From positions 1 through 64,000 of the forward strand of contig CAWGXC010000001.1 in NCBI GenBank assembly GCA_963826475.1: DNA of 64,000 nucleotides, given 5' to 3'. Each line of letters opens with the position of its first letter. Positions within the stretch are counted from its first letter, which is position 1. The notes beneath the pieces are model-generated. The model ran no database searches. It saw only the letters and a list, made by a program, of their open reading frames with translations, and had not been told where the DNA came from. This DNA comes from RHKX01 sp963826475 (GTDB lineage: Bacteria > Actinomycetota > Thermoleophilia > Solirubrobacterales > 70-9). Shown piece by piece: positions 24,414 through 33,863 of this stretch. The position numbers and the translations under genes were made by a program.

Positions 24414-27400
24414 TTACGGGGCCCGAAGGCGGACGACCGGTTCCGAGCTCAGTACCCCTGCGCCGGTTCGTCCCAAATACTCCTGATCCAGGCTGGCGCC
24501 GCCCAGCAACGCGAGGGTGAGGACGGATTCGTGCTCGTCTTCGATGTCGACCTTCAGGGCCAACGACATCCATCCTTCGTCGTCGGCCTGGATTGAGAAT
24601 GCGGAGCTCTCGCCACCACTCCCCCCGAGCACGATCCCCTGCTTGAGATCAAGCGTGAGAGAGAGGAGCGGGTCGTCCGCGTTGCCGATCGAGACCTGGA
24701 CGAAATCGCACCCCTTTGGCTTCAGCACGATTGCCATGCACACCTGTTCTCCGGTCGGACCCATCTCCCAACAGGCACGGTGCAAACCATTGTCGCTGAC
24801 CTCGCTGACGAGACTGACGCTGGAGATGACCGCCATTTCTCTGTGACGTGCGGAAACTACTTGCGGCACACCGTCCAGGGAGACGCCTTCAATCGAGGAC
24901 AACACGCCGTGGCCCACCGGCCGCCCCGCTTCGCCCTCGTGTGCCGACGAGTGGATCAGCTGCCACCCTGCTTCAGCGTCGGTCGAGCGCTGTGCCAGTC
25001 GATGCATTCGCTGCGCGAGCTCCTTCTGGGATCCCCGGATCTGCCCGAGGCGCCGTCGAAGCTGCTCCGCCGCGCTGTTGCTCTCCTCATCGACATCAGA
25101 CAGCCGATTTTGGAGCTCGCTCACGCGGGCCTCGAGCTCGCCTATCGTCGAAGCGACATCCCGCTCAAGCCGATCTAGGAAGCCCGGAACCCCGGCGAGG
25201 GACCGGAGCTCGTCCGAGTTGTGTTGAGTACTTGCCTGCAGCTTCGCACTGGCCGTCTCGAGTTGCTCGAATCGCTGCTGCTGCTGCACGTCCTTTGCAG
25301 CATTTTCCCGCCCCAGCTCTTCCGATCTGGTTTCGAGACGGTCAATTTCAGCGGCGATCTCGTTGATCGCCGTCGGCAACCGGGAGAGGTCCTCGAGCCG
25401 TTCGCTCACCGACGCGATCTCGGCCCTTGCCTGATTGAGCGCGCGATCCTGCTTTTCCCCGAGCTGCTCGATGTACTCGCGATTCGACCGCTGATGGTCG
25501 GCGATGTCCGAGGACAGCTGCTCGCCACTCCGCTCGAGTCGACTCAGTCGGTCGTCTGACTTCTCCTCCACGCTGAGGAGGTGGTTGACGTCAGTTTCGA
25601 TCCCATCGATTGCGCCGGCGACACCGTCGAAGGCGCCGATGCGAGACTCGAGCTCACCGAACTTCGACTCGAGCGCATCCTCAACCCTGCGCTGAGCCTC
25701 TTCGAGTCCACCAATCCGCGGACCGAGCTCGCGACCCAGCTCGTCGATCGAGCCGGATAGCCCGTCGAGGGCACCGAATCCACGCGTGACCTCCTCGATC
25801 GTCGACTCCAACGCCTCTCTCGCCTCACGCTGGCCGCTCTCGAGTCCGGCTAGTCCGGCCTTCAAATCCCCTTGCGTGAGCGCCAGCCTCTCGTCGAGCT
25901 CGCCGACCGTGGCCTCCAGCTCACTGCGGGCGGCGGTCTGGCTGGCGTCGCTCTCAGAGATTCGCCGGATCAGCGCACCCCTTGTCGTGCGGTGCTCGGT
26001 TTCGAGTTCGTCAAGGCGTCGGTCGACCGCTTCCCTCGTCCGCTCGTGCTCGGCGTTCCAATGGTCGGATGCTTCGGCCAGCTTCTGAGTGACGCGAGCA
26101 TGCCGGACTTCTCCCCGCGTCAGGCGCTCCCTTGCATGCTCTTGGCGAACCTCGGCCAGTGAGAGTCGTTCTCGGATTCGGCTCTGTCGGAACTCGGTAC
26201 GTTCGAGTCGTACACGCGTGCTGTCATATTGAGACTGGGCGGTCCGCTTGATGACGAAGCCCATGTACCCGATCGAAAGAACGATCGCGCCGGCTATGAG
26301 CAGAGCGCCCGCCCCCGCCAAGAACAGCGGGCCCAGATCTTTATCCCCCGTCGAGAAGCCAAGTACCAGCAGAGCGGTGAGCGCGGCGACGTAAAGGGCC
26401 GTCAACACGGGGTAACTTCTCACCTTGCGTGCCAGCCACATCGTTGCTTGGCCGACCGCGAGGAGCACCCGGCTTCTCTTGCTCGTCCAGATATGCAGGC
26501 GTTCGTAGATTGAAGAGGCTTTCGTTCTGGCCCGCCTGGCGGCGAGCGCGACCCCGAGCGTTGCCGCTCCGATGAGCACCGGCAGGAGGAAGCCCGCGAT
26601 TATCAAGGCTGCCGAAAGGATTAGCAAGAAGGCCATCGCTGCAATTCGCCGGCGTCTTGCTGAGAACCTTCTCGGGGTCTTCTCGGTAGGGACCGCATCG
26701 GTGGCGCGATCAATCACCGCGGAGGTGGCCTCCGTCTTCCCGCTGCGGCCGATCGAACTTTGAGGCTTGGGCTTGGGCTCGACGAATTCGGGGTGTTCGA
26801 TCTGAAGGCATCCAGCGAAGGCCGTGCGCAGGGCTTCATCGCCCGGATCATCGTTGAAGGCGAGAATGTTGCCCCAGGCGTCGTCGGAGCCGAGCGGGGC
26901 CGGGTACCGCACCAGTTGCCGCCACTGATGGCGCACGCCATAGCGGACGATCGGGTGCCATTCACTGAGAAAGACGGTGTATCCGCGAGCAACGAGGAAA
27001 TCAGCCACATCTTGGTAGGTGTGACCGAGTGAGGCGGTTTTCGCGTCTTCGAATTCAGTCTCGATGACCAGCGGCTGAATCTTTCCCCACGGCACACCCT
27101 TGAGCACGTTCCAATCGAAACCCTCGACGTCGATCTTGAGAAAGTCGATGTGGGTCAGACCGTGAGCCTCGACGAGTTCCGAGACCGTTGTCACCTCGAC
27201 GGTCGCCGACTGCTCGTGACTTTCCCGGAACGCGTGCAGTGCACTGATCCCCGAGCTCTCATCAGAGGAGAAGAACGGCGCGGCGGCCGCCGGCTCATCA
27301 CTGACCGCCCGGGGGACGATCGTGACGTTCTCCTTGCTCCCGAAGCGCTTCACGAGCCCCTTGCGATTGGCAGGGTCAGGCTCGCACGCGATGACGGTCC

Positions 27401-30035
27401 AATCGGCCTTGGCGAACGGTGCAAGTGAGGAGCCGAGATGAGCTCCCACATCCACCAGCACTCGGTCGGGTCCCCGCGCGTCGATCAGTCTCTCGATGGC
27501 ATGCGTCTCGTCGATGCTGGCGCCGGCCGCCCGTGGAAGCGGCTTACCCAGCAGATTCGGCTGGCCCGACCGCGCCGCTGCCTCGCGCAGGATCGTCTGA
27601 AACCGGTTTGAGATCGCGAGCAGGTCAAGCCGTTCGAACGCCCACGCCTGCGCTGTTTCAGCCAGAGATTCTCTGTACTCCTTGTCTTTTCCCAGGCGCC
27701 GCAGCGCGGCGACGAGCTGTACGTCAGCTCTCTTGGTGACACAGCGTCCCAGCTTATGAGCCGCGACGTACTCGATTCCGGCTGCCGCTCGGGGACCAAC
27801 CGCCAGAACCGCCGCCCCCGAGGCAAGGCACTCAGGCAGCTTGTTCGGCATGGAAAGCCGAATGTAACGCAGCGAATCAGCGTCGAAGTTGTAGCCGATA
27901 ACGAGGACGTCCGCCCCGGCGAGGAGCGACGGATAGTCACGGTCGGGCACGGTGTCGAATACGAACGTGCCTTCGAGCCCATCGATCGCATGCTCGAACT
28001 CCGCGCGCCAGGTCGGCATCGTGTAGACCTCAAAGCGCAGTGGCATCGCACCCTGGAGGGCGTCGACCGCGCGAGCGACGTCGACGACGGTGTCGAACGT
28101 CATGTCCTTCGCAAGCGCGCCGCAGTACCGCACGATGACTTCTTCCCGGGCCGCTTTTTCGGGCGCCGCCACGGCGTCCGCATCACGGTACATCTCGACA
28201 TCGACGCCGTTTGCGATTACCTCGAAGTCGACCTCGTAACGTTCACCGAACTCCTTCGACATCTGTTCCGAGATGCTGAGGACCTTGTGGCTGCGAGCAA
28301 GAACCTCACGTAATGCCCTGTCCGCATCACTGGCCCGCGTGGGATCCGTCGCTTTCAACCGGTCGGGCCAGTCGTCCATGAGGTGGGTGACCAGGGGGAC
28401 GGGCCGATCCGCCAGAACGGCGGCAGCAAGCTGATGAAGCTGCGGATTCTGATCGATCGTCGGCCGGTAGTAGACGACGTCTGGCTCAAAGGCCGCGATC
28501 AGCTCGAGCGCCTCGGCTTTGGTTTTGGCGGGCAGCGAAGCGCGCGGCACCGTGCCGCCGGCAAGATCGTCGAAGGTGTGGATCACGGCGAACGGATGGT
28601 GGCTCTTGGGTGCCGCGCATATTTGAAGGAACGATTCAGCCGGCCAGCCTCTCAGCAGGGCTTTCTTGATCTGACCGGTCGCGTTTCGTTCCCCGATCCC
28701 GGTCGGATCGATAACGAGCAGCCGCGGATATTCCCCGCCGAGGGAAGCCTCGCTCCGAGGGTCGGGCAGGCTGCTCCCGCTGCGGATCGGTCGGCGGTCT
28801 GATCGGCCAGTCCGAGGAGCGGCCGTTTCGCCGGTGGTCCCTGAATCATCGATTCTTCGGGGCATCCTGTCCTTTAGCGCCGGGATGTGAGAGAAGCCCA
28901 AAGATTCGAATCTTCGCCCTGCGACCTCTCCAGCCGCCAATTGCTTGGCAAGCGTCGCACAGTGTTCAAAGTAGTAGTCATCATAGTCAATGGCGAAGAA
29001 TGCAGGGTGAACCTCGCGGATGTTCTCCATCTTGTCGTTGATTTGTGTGGACTGATTGTGGTCCCAGAAATAGTCATTCTGATCCAGCGGCCTGCCGTCA
29101 CACCCCAGGATGCCGATGTTTGTTGCGAACGTCGCCGCTAGCGGCAACATCACAAACGTCAGGACGTTGGCAGTCGTCTTGAGCTCGAAATCGTCGACCA
29201 GATTGAAGTTGAAGTCGCGATCCTTCCGGAACGGCAGCGCAATCGTGCGGTCCGTCAATTCGGGCAGGGCGGCCGCGAACACAGCCTCATACTTCTGAGG
29301 CATAACAATCGTGAAGTCGAACTCAGAGGCGGCCTTGCGAACGCTCTCGCGGAAGCTGGCGGCATATAGCGAGGGGCCGAAATGGAATATGGGGTCGGCA
29401 AACACCAGGATCTCGGGCCTCACTCTCTCCATGAGCTCCCGGTTGAGAATGACGCTGTTGCAAACGATGCTCAGGGCGTCGGAATAGTCGAACCGGTTGT
29501 AATCACCAACGGATGGCCCTGTCGCTAGGACGTAGGCTTGCTCGTGCCGGCCCACTCGCTCCGCGAGAGTGCGCATCTTGTCCTTGCTCCGGCGAACGAG
29601 GTCTGACTTGCGCCGAGACGCTCTGAAGCTGACGTTGATGTAGTTCGAGCCTTCTTGACGATCGGTGCGCGGATCGACCGGCTCAACCCTTGCGCCTTCG
29701 AGCCATTTCTCTAGGTTTCCCCCGGCGCCCCAACGCGACTGTCCCGCCTGTCGCCAGCGCAGCACCAATGACGCTTTGTGCATCACGGGCGCGATGTCAT
29801 CGTCGCTGGACACCACCACGAACGTGACCAGCTCTCGCAGAGCGTCGAAGCGCTCAGAGATCTTCGGATCCATCCCCGGCGCGAGTTCCCACCTGGTCTT
29901 GGCCAGCTCTGGGTCCGAGATGAAGATGGAGATCCGCTTGATCGACGAGAAGGTGAGAAACCACGCGGCTCGAGAGAGGATGTCCGTCAGTTCCTCCTCG
30001 GACTCCACCACTGGGTAGTAAGCGATTGTCGTCAT
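24414..30035 (-). CDS. giant fusion: GT42/DUF115-like, GT4, FkbM methyltransferase, membrane segments, coiled coil, beta-domain
   Basis: An 1873-aa protein. Residues ~1-390 are a GT42/DUF115-like domain (YVLATGPSVGDYNRFDYSD near 168, ILVFADPIFHFG, GCDGRPLDQNDYFW near 313). Residues ~435-820 are a GT4-type glycosyltransferase (VVYYRPTIDQN, SISEQMSKEFGERY, VIANGVDVEMY, MPNKLPECLASGAAVLAVG). Residues ~855-1080 are FkbM (RVLVDVGAHLGSSLAPF, DFLKIDVEGFDWNVLKG). Three membrane helices lie at ~1131-1165, 1208-1228 and 1233-1262. A coiled coil spans ~1265-1685 and a beta-rich domain ~1695-1873. It is the last gene of the minus-strand operon, 7 bp after the NKWYS-type gene. It probably anchors several glycan enzymes at the membrane. 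Confidence 0.8.
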   Translation of the reverse strand: MTTIAYYPVVESEEELTDILSRAAWFLTFSSIKRISIFISDPELAKTRWELAPGMDPKISERFDALRELVTFVVVSSDDDIAPVMHKASLVLRWRQAGQSRWGAGGNLEKWLEGARVEPVDPRTDRQEGSNYINVSFRASRRKSDLVRRSKDKMRTLAERVGRHEQAYVLATGPSVGDYNRFDYSDALSIVCNSVILNRELMERVRPEILVFADPIFHFGPSLYAASFRESVRKAASEFDFTIVMPQKYEAVFAAALPELTDRTIALPFRKDRDFNFNLVDDFELKTTANVLTFVMLPLAATFATNIGILGCDGRPLDQNDYFWDHNQSTQINDKMENIREVHPAFFAIDYDDYYFEHCATLAKQLAAGEVAGRRFESLGFSHIPALKDRMPRRIDDSGTTGETAAPRTGRSDRRPIRSGSSLPDPRSEASLGGEYPRLLVIDPTGIGERNATGQIKKALLRGWPAESFLQICAAPKSHHPFAVIHTFDDLAGGTVPRASLPAKTKAEALELIAAFEPDVVYYRPTIDQNPQLHQLAAAVLADRPVPLVTHLMDDWPDRLKATDPTRASDADRALREVLARSHKVLSISEQMSKEFGERYEVDFEVIANGVDVEMYRDADAVAAPEKAAREEVIVRYCGALAKDMTFDTVVDVARAVDALQGAMPLRFEVYTMPTWRAEFEHAIDGLEGTFVFDTVPDRDYPSLLAGADVLVIGYNFDADSLRYIRLSMPNKLPECLASGAAVLAVGPRAAAGIEYVAAHKLGRCVTKRADVQLVAALRRLGKDKEYRESLAETAQAWAFERLDLLAISNRFQTILREAAARSGQPNLLGKPLPRAAGASIDETHAIERLIDARGPDRVLVDVGAHLGSSLAPFAKADWTVIACEPDPANRKGLVKRFGSKENVTIVPRAVSDEPAAAAPFFSSDESSGISALHAFRESHEQSATVEVTTVSELVEAHGLTHIDFLKIDVEGFDWNVLKGVPWGKIQPLVIETEFEDAKTASLGHTYQDVADFLVARGYTVFLSEWHPIVRYGVRHQWRQLVRYPAPLGSDDAWGNILAFNDDPGDEALRTAFAGCLQIEHPEFVEPKPKPQSSIGRSGKTEATSAVIDRATDAVPTEKTPRRFSARRRRIAAMAFLLILSAALIIAGFLLPVLIGAATLGVALAARRARTKASSIYERLHIWTSKRSRVLLAVGQATMWLARKVRSYPVLTALYVAALTALLVLGFSTGDKDLGPLFLAGAGALLIAGAIVLSIGYMGFVIKRTAQSQYDSTRVRLERTEFRQSRIRERLSLAEVRQEHARERLTRGEVRHARVTQKLAEASDHWNAEHERTREAVDRRLDELETEHRTTRGALIRRISESDASQTAARSELEATVGELDERLALTQGDLKAGLAGLESGQREAREALESTIEEVTRGFGALDGLSGSIDELGRELGPRIGGLEEAQRRVEDALESKFGELESRIGAFDGVAGAIDGIETDVNHLLSVEEKSDDRLSRLERSGEQLSSDIADHQRSNREYIEQLGEKQDRALNQARAEIASVSERLEDLSRLPTAINEIAAEIDRLETRSEELGRENAAKDVQQQQRFEQLETASAKLQASTQHNSDELRSLAGVPGFLDRLERDVASTIGELEARVSELQNRLSDVDEESNSAAEQLRRRLGQIRGSQKELAQRMHRLAQRSTDAEAGWQLIHSSAHEGEAGRPVGHGVLSSIEGVSLDGVPQVVSARHREMAVISSVSLVSEVSDNGLHRACWEMGPTGEQVCMAIVLKPKGCDFVQVSIGNADDPLLSLTLDLKQGIVLGGSGGESSAFSIQADDEGWMSLALKVDIEDEHESVLTLALLGGASLDQEYLGRTGAGVLSSEPVVRLRAP

Positions 30036-30042
30036 CGCCGGA

Positions 30043-31140
30043 TCACATTCTCCGCTCGGTGGCCCCGTCAGAAGGCACGAGATCCCTGTGCAGCGCCTCT
30101 ACGGCGTTTCGCAGGCGTTCTGCAGCCAGGACGCCCGAGCTCAGCTCGCCGACCCGGGCTTCCAGAAGCTCACGGGTGGCACTTTGCTCGCGCGCGAGGG
30201 CGTCAATCGGTTCCTTGACTGCCGTGCCCGGTGTACGCCAGGCCGCACGCATTTCGTTCAGTTCCTCGTCCGTATAGAAGTGGCGTGCAAAACGGCTCCC
30301 GTACATTTCGTCGCGAAGGCGATCAGGAATGAGCAACTCGTCGTAAAACCGCTGGTAAAGCTGGGCGTTACCCCCGTCTGACGTGACGTTCGTTCGCGTG
30401 ATCTCGATGTCGTCGCGATCGAAGAACTCGTTCAACGCCGCTTCCTTGACGGAGTCGTCGTCCTCAGCACGGAGGACGAGCAGATCGAAGTGGTCTTGCG
30501 TGATGCGCAAGCACCCCGCGTCGCGGTCGAACGGTGTCTCGTAGACGTCGATGCCGAGACTGCGTTTCAGCTCGCGGTCAAACCAGCTGAGGGGCACCGA
30601 ATGCGGGTACTTCCTGAGGAAGATCTTGGTCAGCCTCCCGGCCTCGGCAGGTGAGGTTGAACCTGATCCAGCGAACATCCCCAAGTTCATGAAGAACGCA
30701 GAGACGTTGCGTGCCAGCGGATCCCTCACTGCACTGACGATGCGAATCTTGCGATCCGTACGCTCGCGAAGCGATTCGATCAGGTTCACCACCTGAATCG
30801 AGAGAACGAGATTAGGTGGATACTCCTGCTGCCTACTGTCATGGTGTTCGCGAAGCGCCTCGATCGTGGCGGCATCGGTGTGATGGAGGTGGAACACCGC
30901 GTAGTCGCTTGTGCGCTCGATGGCATCGACGAAGGAGCGGGATGCGACCTTGCCCATCTGCCAGACGAGAACGGGTTCGCTCAGGTCGCGGCTCACGAGC
31001 TGATCGAGGTACTCGCCGCGGCTCATCCGCAGCGCCGTGAGGCGCAGCTCCACCCACGGATCGTGGACGCCGAAGTCAGCCTCTCCCACTGATTGCCCCC
31101 AACTCGGGTGCCCTGAAGCCGGCAGATTCCTCGGGGCCAC
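30043..31140 (-). CDS. NKWYS-type capsular polysaccharide / sulfotransferase-like protein
   Basis: The protein has the loop VLVWQMGKVASRSFVDAIE, characteristic of the putative capsular polysaccharide synthesis family related to sulfotransferases, and a 3'-phosphate-type segment RIVSAVRDPLARNVSAFFMN. The C-terminal ~70 residues are helical and may form a coiled coil (REQSATRELLEARVGELSSGVLAAERL). The frame begins at 31140, and a second ATG at 31026 is also a reasonable start. It precedes the 1873-aa giant gene by 7 bp, so they are surely co-transcribed. Sulfate transfer is inferred from the motif. Confidence 0.72.
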   Translation of the reverse strand: MAPRNLPASGHPSWGQSVGEADFGVHDPWVELRLTALRMSRGEYLDQLVSRDLSEPVLVWQMGKVASRSFVDAIERTSDYAVFHLHHTDAATIEALREHHDSRQQEYPPNLVLSIQVVNLIESLRERTDRKIRIVSAVRDPLARNVSAFFMNLGMFAGSGSTSPAEAGRLTKIFLRKYPHSVPLSWFDRELKRSLGIDVYETPFDRDAGCLRITQDHFDLLVLRAEDDDSVKEAALNEFFDRDDIEITRTNVTSDGGNAQLYQRFYDELLIPDRLRDEMYGSRFARHFYTDEELNEMRAAWRTPGTAVKEPIDALAREQSATRELLEARVGELSSGVLAAERLRNAVEALHRDLVPSDGATERRM

Positions 31141-31243
31141 AAGTCGCTTTCACCTCGCAAGCTTAGATCGAGAATCTGAGAGCGAGGTCAGACCGTGCAG
31201 CTCTGCGCCGAAATTTGCACTGGGGCTCTGAGCGAGCCGATGG

Positions 31244-32422
31244 CTAGGTTGGTTTACGCGCTGCCAAGCGAACGACGACAGGATCTTCGCCGGGGAATGT
31301 GGCCAGCCCGTTCGACTCGATCATCGACTCGACCTCGAGTCCTGATTCTGCGATCCGGCTCGACAGCTCCTCAGGGACGATGAAGCGGCGGTAGTGGCCG
31401 TGGATCCGCTCGGTGGGACTCAGGACCTCCCCCTTACGTGCGAGGGAGTCCCGGATCGATCGGCATTCGATGAACAGGCGGCCCCCGGGCTGGAGGGTCT
31501 TCGCTGCTGCGGAGAGGAATTCTTGCTCCTCATCGAGCGTCATGGCGTGGAGCACGAAACGGGAGTAGACAATGTGGAACGCGGCAGGGCCAGGGTCCAT
31601 CTCGGCGATGGCTCCATGGACGAACGTCAGGTCGCCGGCTCCGTGGGTTGCCTTGCAGAGGTCGATTGCGGCAGGAGACGTGTCGACCGCAGTCACCTCG
31701 AATCCCATCGAGGCCAAGTAGGCGGCGTCGCGTCCGTTCCCACAGCCCACCTCGAGGATGCGTAACCCGCCGTCGGCGGGGAGGAGGTCGCCCACGTGGA
31801 TCGCAAACGGCGATGGGTCTAGGGGAGCCGCACTCGTGGAGTAGAAGGATTCCCAGTGGTCGGCCCTGCCCCTGTCCGGGTGACGCCCCGGAACGCCCGC
31901 GTAATCCGCGAGGATACGGTCCGCGGAATCACGCAGATCCACCCCATCGGGGTTGGCGAGGATCAGGTCTGGGTCAGATGGGATGTCATAGCGCGCGGCG
32001 TTGCCGGCGTCGTCGTCATAAACGCCCTTGGCGATCGCCGCGTCGCGTCTCCGGCGCACTTCCTCCGGGACGTCGAGGTAGACGAGCATTCCCCCCGGGA
32101 CGTTTTCGCGGAACCAAGCAAAGGCGCTTTCAAACATCGCAGCTGCGGCGATGACGACGGTCTGGCCTTGAGACGCGATGTGGCTGCAGAGACGAAAATA
32201 GACACGGGTGAGTTCACGTCGCTCGTCGTCTGTGTAACCCCACTTGTTTCCGAAGATGCCGCGTAGATCGTCTCCATCCAGAAATACGGAGGCCTTACCG
32301 CGCTTGCGGAGCTCCGTCGTCACGACCCTCCCAAGACTGGTTTTGCCGGCGGATGAGTAGCCAGTCAGCCAGATGACGCCTCCGTGGGCGTCATCACCTG
32401 CCGTCATCTCTTTGTCGATCAT
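31244..32422 (-). CDS. fusion of APS kinase-like domain and SAM methyltransferase
   Basis: The N-terminal ~185 residues resemble adenylylsulfate kinase (CysC): P-loop VIWLTGYSSAGKTSLGRVV, SVFLDGDDLRGIFGNKWGYTDDERREL and LVYLDVPEEVRRRRD. The usual CysC GIDDPYE region is replaced by NAARYDIPSDPDLIL, so substrate specificity is less certain. The C-terminal ~190 residues are a class I methyltransferase (LRILEVGCGNGRDAAYLASMGFEVTAVDTS). The gene starts with an AGGA box six bases before the ATG and follows the TagF-like gene by 11 bp. If it is a true APS kinase it would supply PAPS to the sulfotransferases around it. Confidence 0.78.
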   Translation of the reverse strand: MIDKEMTAGDDAHGGVIWLTGYSSAGKTSLGRVVTTELRKRGKASVFLDGDDLRGIFGNKWGYTDDERRELTRVYFRLCSHIASQGQTVVIAAAAMFESAFAWFRENVPGGMLVYLDVPEEVRRRRDAAIAKGVYDDDAGNAARYDIPSDPDLILANPDGVDLRDSADRILADYAGVPGRHPDRGRADHWESFYSTSAAPLDPSPFAIHVGDLLPADGGLRILEVGCGNGRDAAYLASMGFEVTAVDTSPAAIDLCKATHGAGDLTFVHGAIAEMDPGPAAFHIVYSRFVLHAMTLDEEQEFLSAAAKTLQPGGRLFIECRSIRDSLARKGEVLSPTERIHGHYRRFIVPEELSSRIAESGLEVESMIESNGLATFPGEDPVVVRLAARKPT

Positions 32423-32433
32423 CCAGTTCCTGA

Positions 32434-33825
32434 CTATTCGAGCGTGGGTGTGCCGGAGTCGAGATATGCGGCGATCTCGTCACGCGCACGAGCAGCGTTG
32501 GCGCCGACGGTAGCCGGCCAAAGTGCTCGCAGGCGAGCGAGATGTTGCTCGGCCCCAGCTTGGTCAGCGGGCTGTATCCAGGGCCCCCTGGGGACGGAAA
32601 GCCAGTCGGTACATGTCTCGCGTTCCGCGAACCGCTCGACATGACTCGCCAGGTATGCGCTCGAGGTTCTGGAGTTGTAGACGTAGCTCTCAGCGTTCGT
32701 CTCGATGGTCGTGGACCATTCAGCCGCATCTTCGATCCCATTTCCGACGGCCGCGATCAGATCGGGGATGGATCTCGCGGTGAAGCCGAATGGGTTCTTG
32801 ACAGGAGACCCGATTTGCTCGCCGGGGTTCACCCCACGCCTGGAAAGCCGCTTCTTCCCGGTCCGCTCCGCGGGCGGGCCGTCGTCATCGAGGGTGACGA
32901 ACACCAGGGGCCTGCTGGTTGCAAGGGCGAACGTGATGGCGGACGAGCTGCTGTCGGTGATGGCCACGGCGGCGTCGCGCTGATGATGGACGCCGGTGAC
33001 CGACTGGTCGAGGACGAAGTTCGCGTATCCGGCAAAGGCTTGGGCGAGGTGGTGTCCGTAGTCGAGGTCCCTCTTAGCCGGATACGGGCGCAACACGATC
33101 TGCCAACCCGGAAACGACCTGAGCAGCGCGGCGAGAATCGCTTCGCCGTCATCCCGGACACGGGTCAGACCGGACCCCTCCGATGTCGGGCTATAGAGGA
33201 TGCAGCTCGGTGGGGTTGACGAGGTGAGCAGGCGCCGAGAGTAATCAAGCTTGGGATATCCACCCGGAACGATGTCGAGCGAGGGGCGGCGATGGCGGAG
33301 GAACTCACCTGGGTAGATGCCATCGATGAACCGATACGCGTCAGGATCCCAGTCCTCCTGCCGCTGGCGGACGGCAGCGACGAGATAGTCGAAGCTCCTG
33401 ATTATCGTGGGCTTGTGCCGAAGGTAATCGGGGAATCTCGCGACGAATCTGCCTTCGGCGAGACCCTGGTCCGGGAGTGAATGGAAGATCCCGATCGTGG
33501 CGGCACCGTTTGGCGCGACATCGAAGACCACCTCGGCAGAGAAGAAGAGATCGACGCTCTCGAGACCTTTGATGGCACGGGCGGGGATCGACGCGAACTC
33601 CACCGATTCGAAGCCGGTCAGCTCTTCGGTTGAAGGTGGTCTTGCCGAAGTGTGAACGACCACGGCGAGATGTCCCGTGGCTTGGATGGCGTGGGCGAGG
33701 GCGATGTAAGTACCAAGGCGCGGCTGTGAATTTGCGAAGAGGAGGCAGAACAGAGCGTCCTCCTTGGCGGCGATCCTGGACTTCAGCGAGTCAAGATCGT
33801 GCGTGACGGGAGCCATCTCAGGCAA
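32434..33825 (-). CDS. TagF/TagB-like glycerophosphotransferase or related polymer transferase
   Basis: The 463-aa protein resembles the CDP-glycerol glycerophosphotransferase fold (GT-B) in its C-terminal half: SCILYSPTSEGSGLTRVRDD, GWQIVLRPYPAKRDLDY and VAITDSSSSAITFALATSRPLVFV, which correspond to the nucleotide-binding and DxSS motifs of that family. The N-terminal half (LFANSQPRLGTYIALAHAIQATGH) is a second Rossmann-like lobe. The start is TTG 33825 or ATG 33816. No CDP-glycerol synthesis gene is in the window, so the donor is unknown; it could transfer another nucleotide-activated alcohol or sugar. Confidence 0.65.
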   Translation of the reverse strand: MPEMAPVTHDLDSLKSRIAAKEDALFCLLFANSQPRLGTYIALAHAIQATGHLAVVVHTSARPPSTEELTGFESVEFASIPARAIKGLESVDLFFSAEVVFDVAPNGAATIGIFHSLPDQGLAEGRFVARFPDYLRHKPTIIRSFDYLVAAVRQRQEDWDPDAYRFIDGIYPGEFLRHRRPSLDIVPGGYPKLDYSRRLLTSSTPPSCILYSPTSEGSGLTRVRDDGEAILAALLRSFPGWQIVLRPYPAKRDLDYGHHLAQAFAGYANFVLDQSVTGVHHQRDAAVAITDSSSSAITFALATSRPLVFVTLDDDGPPAERTGKKRLSRRGVNPGEQIGSPVKNPFGFTARSIPDLIAAVGNGIEDAAEWSTTIETNAESYVYNSRTSSAYLASHVERFAERETCTDWLSVPRGPWIQPADQAGAEQHLARLRALWPATVGANAARARDEIAAYLDSGTPTLE

Positions 33826-33863
33826 CGTGCGGCCCCCGGGACGAGCATCGGCCGTCGAGCCGT

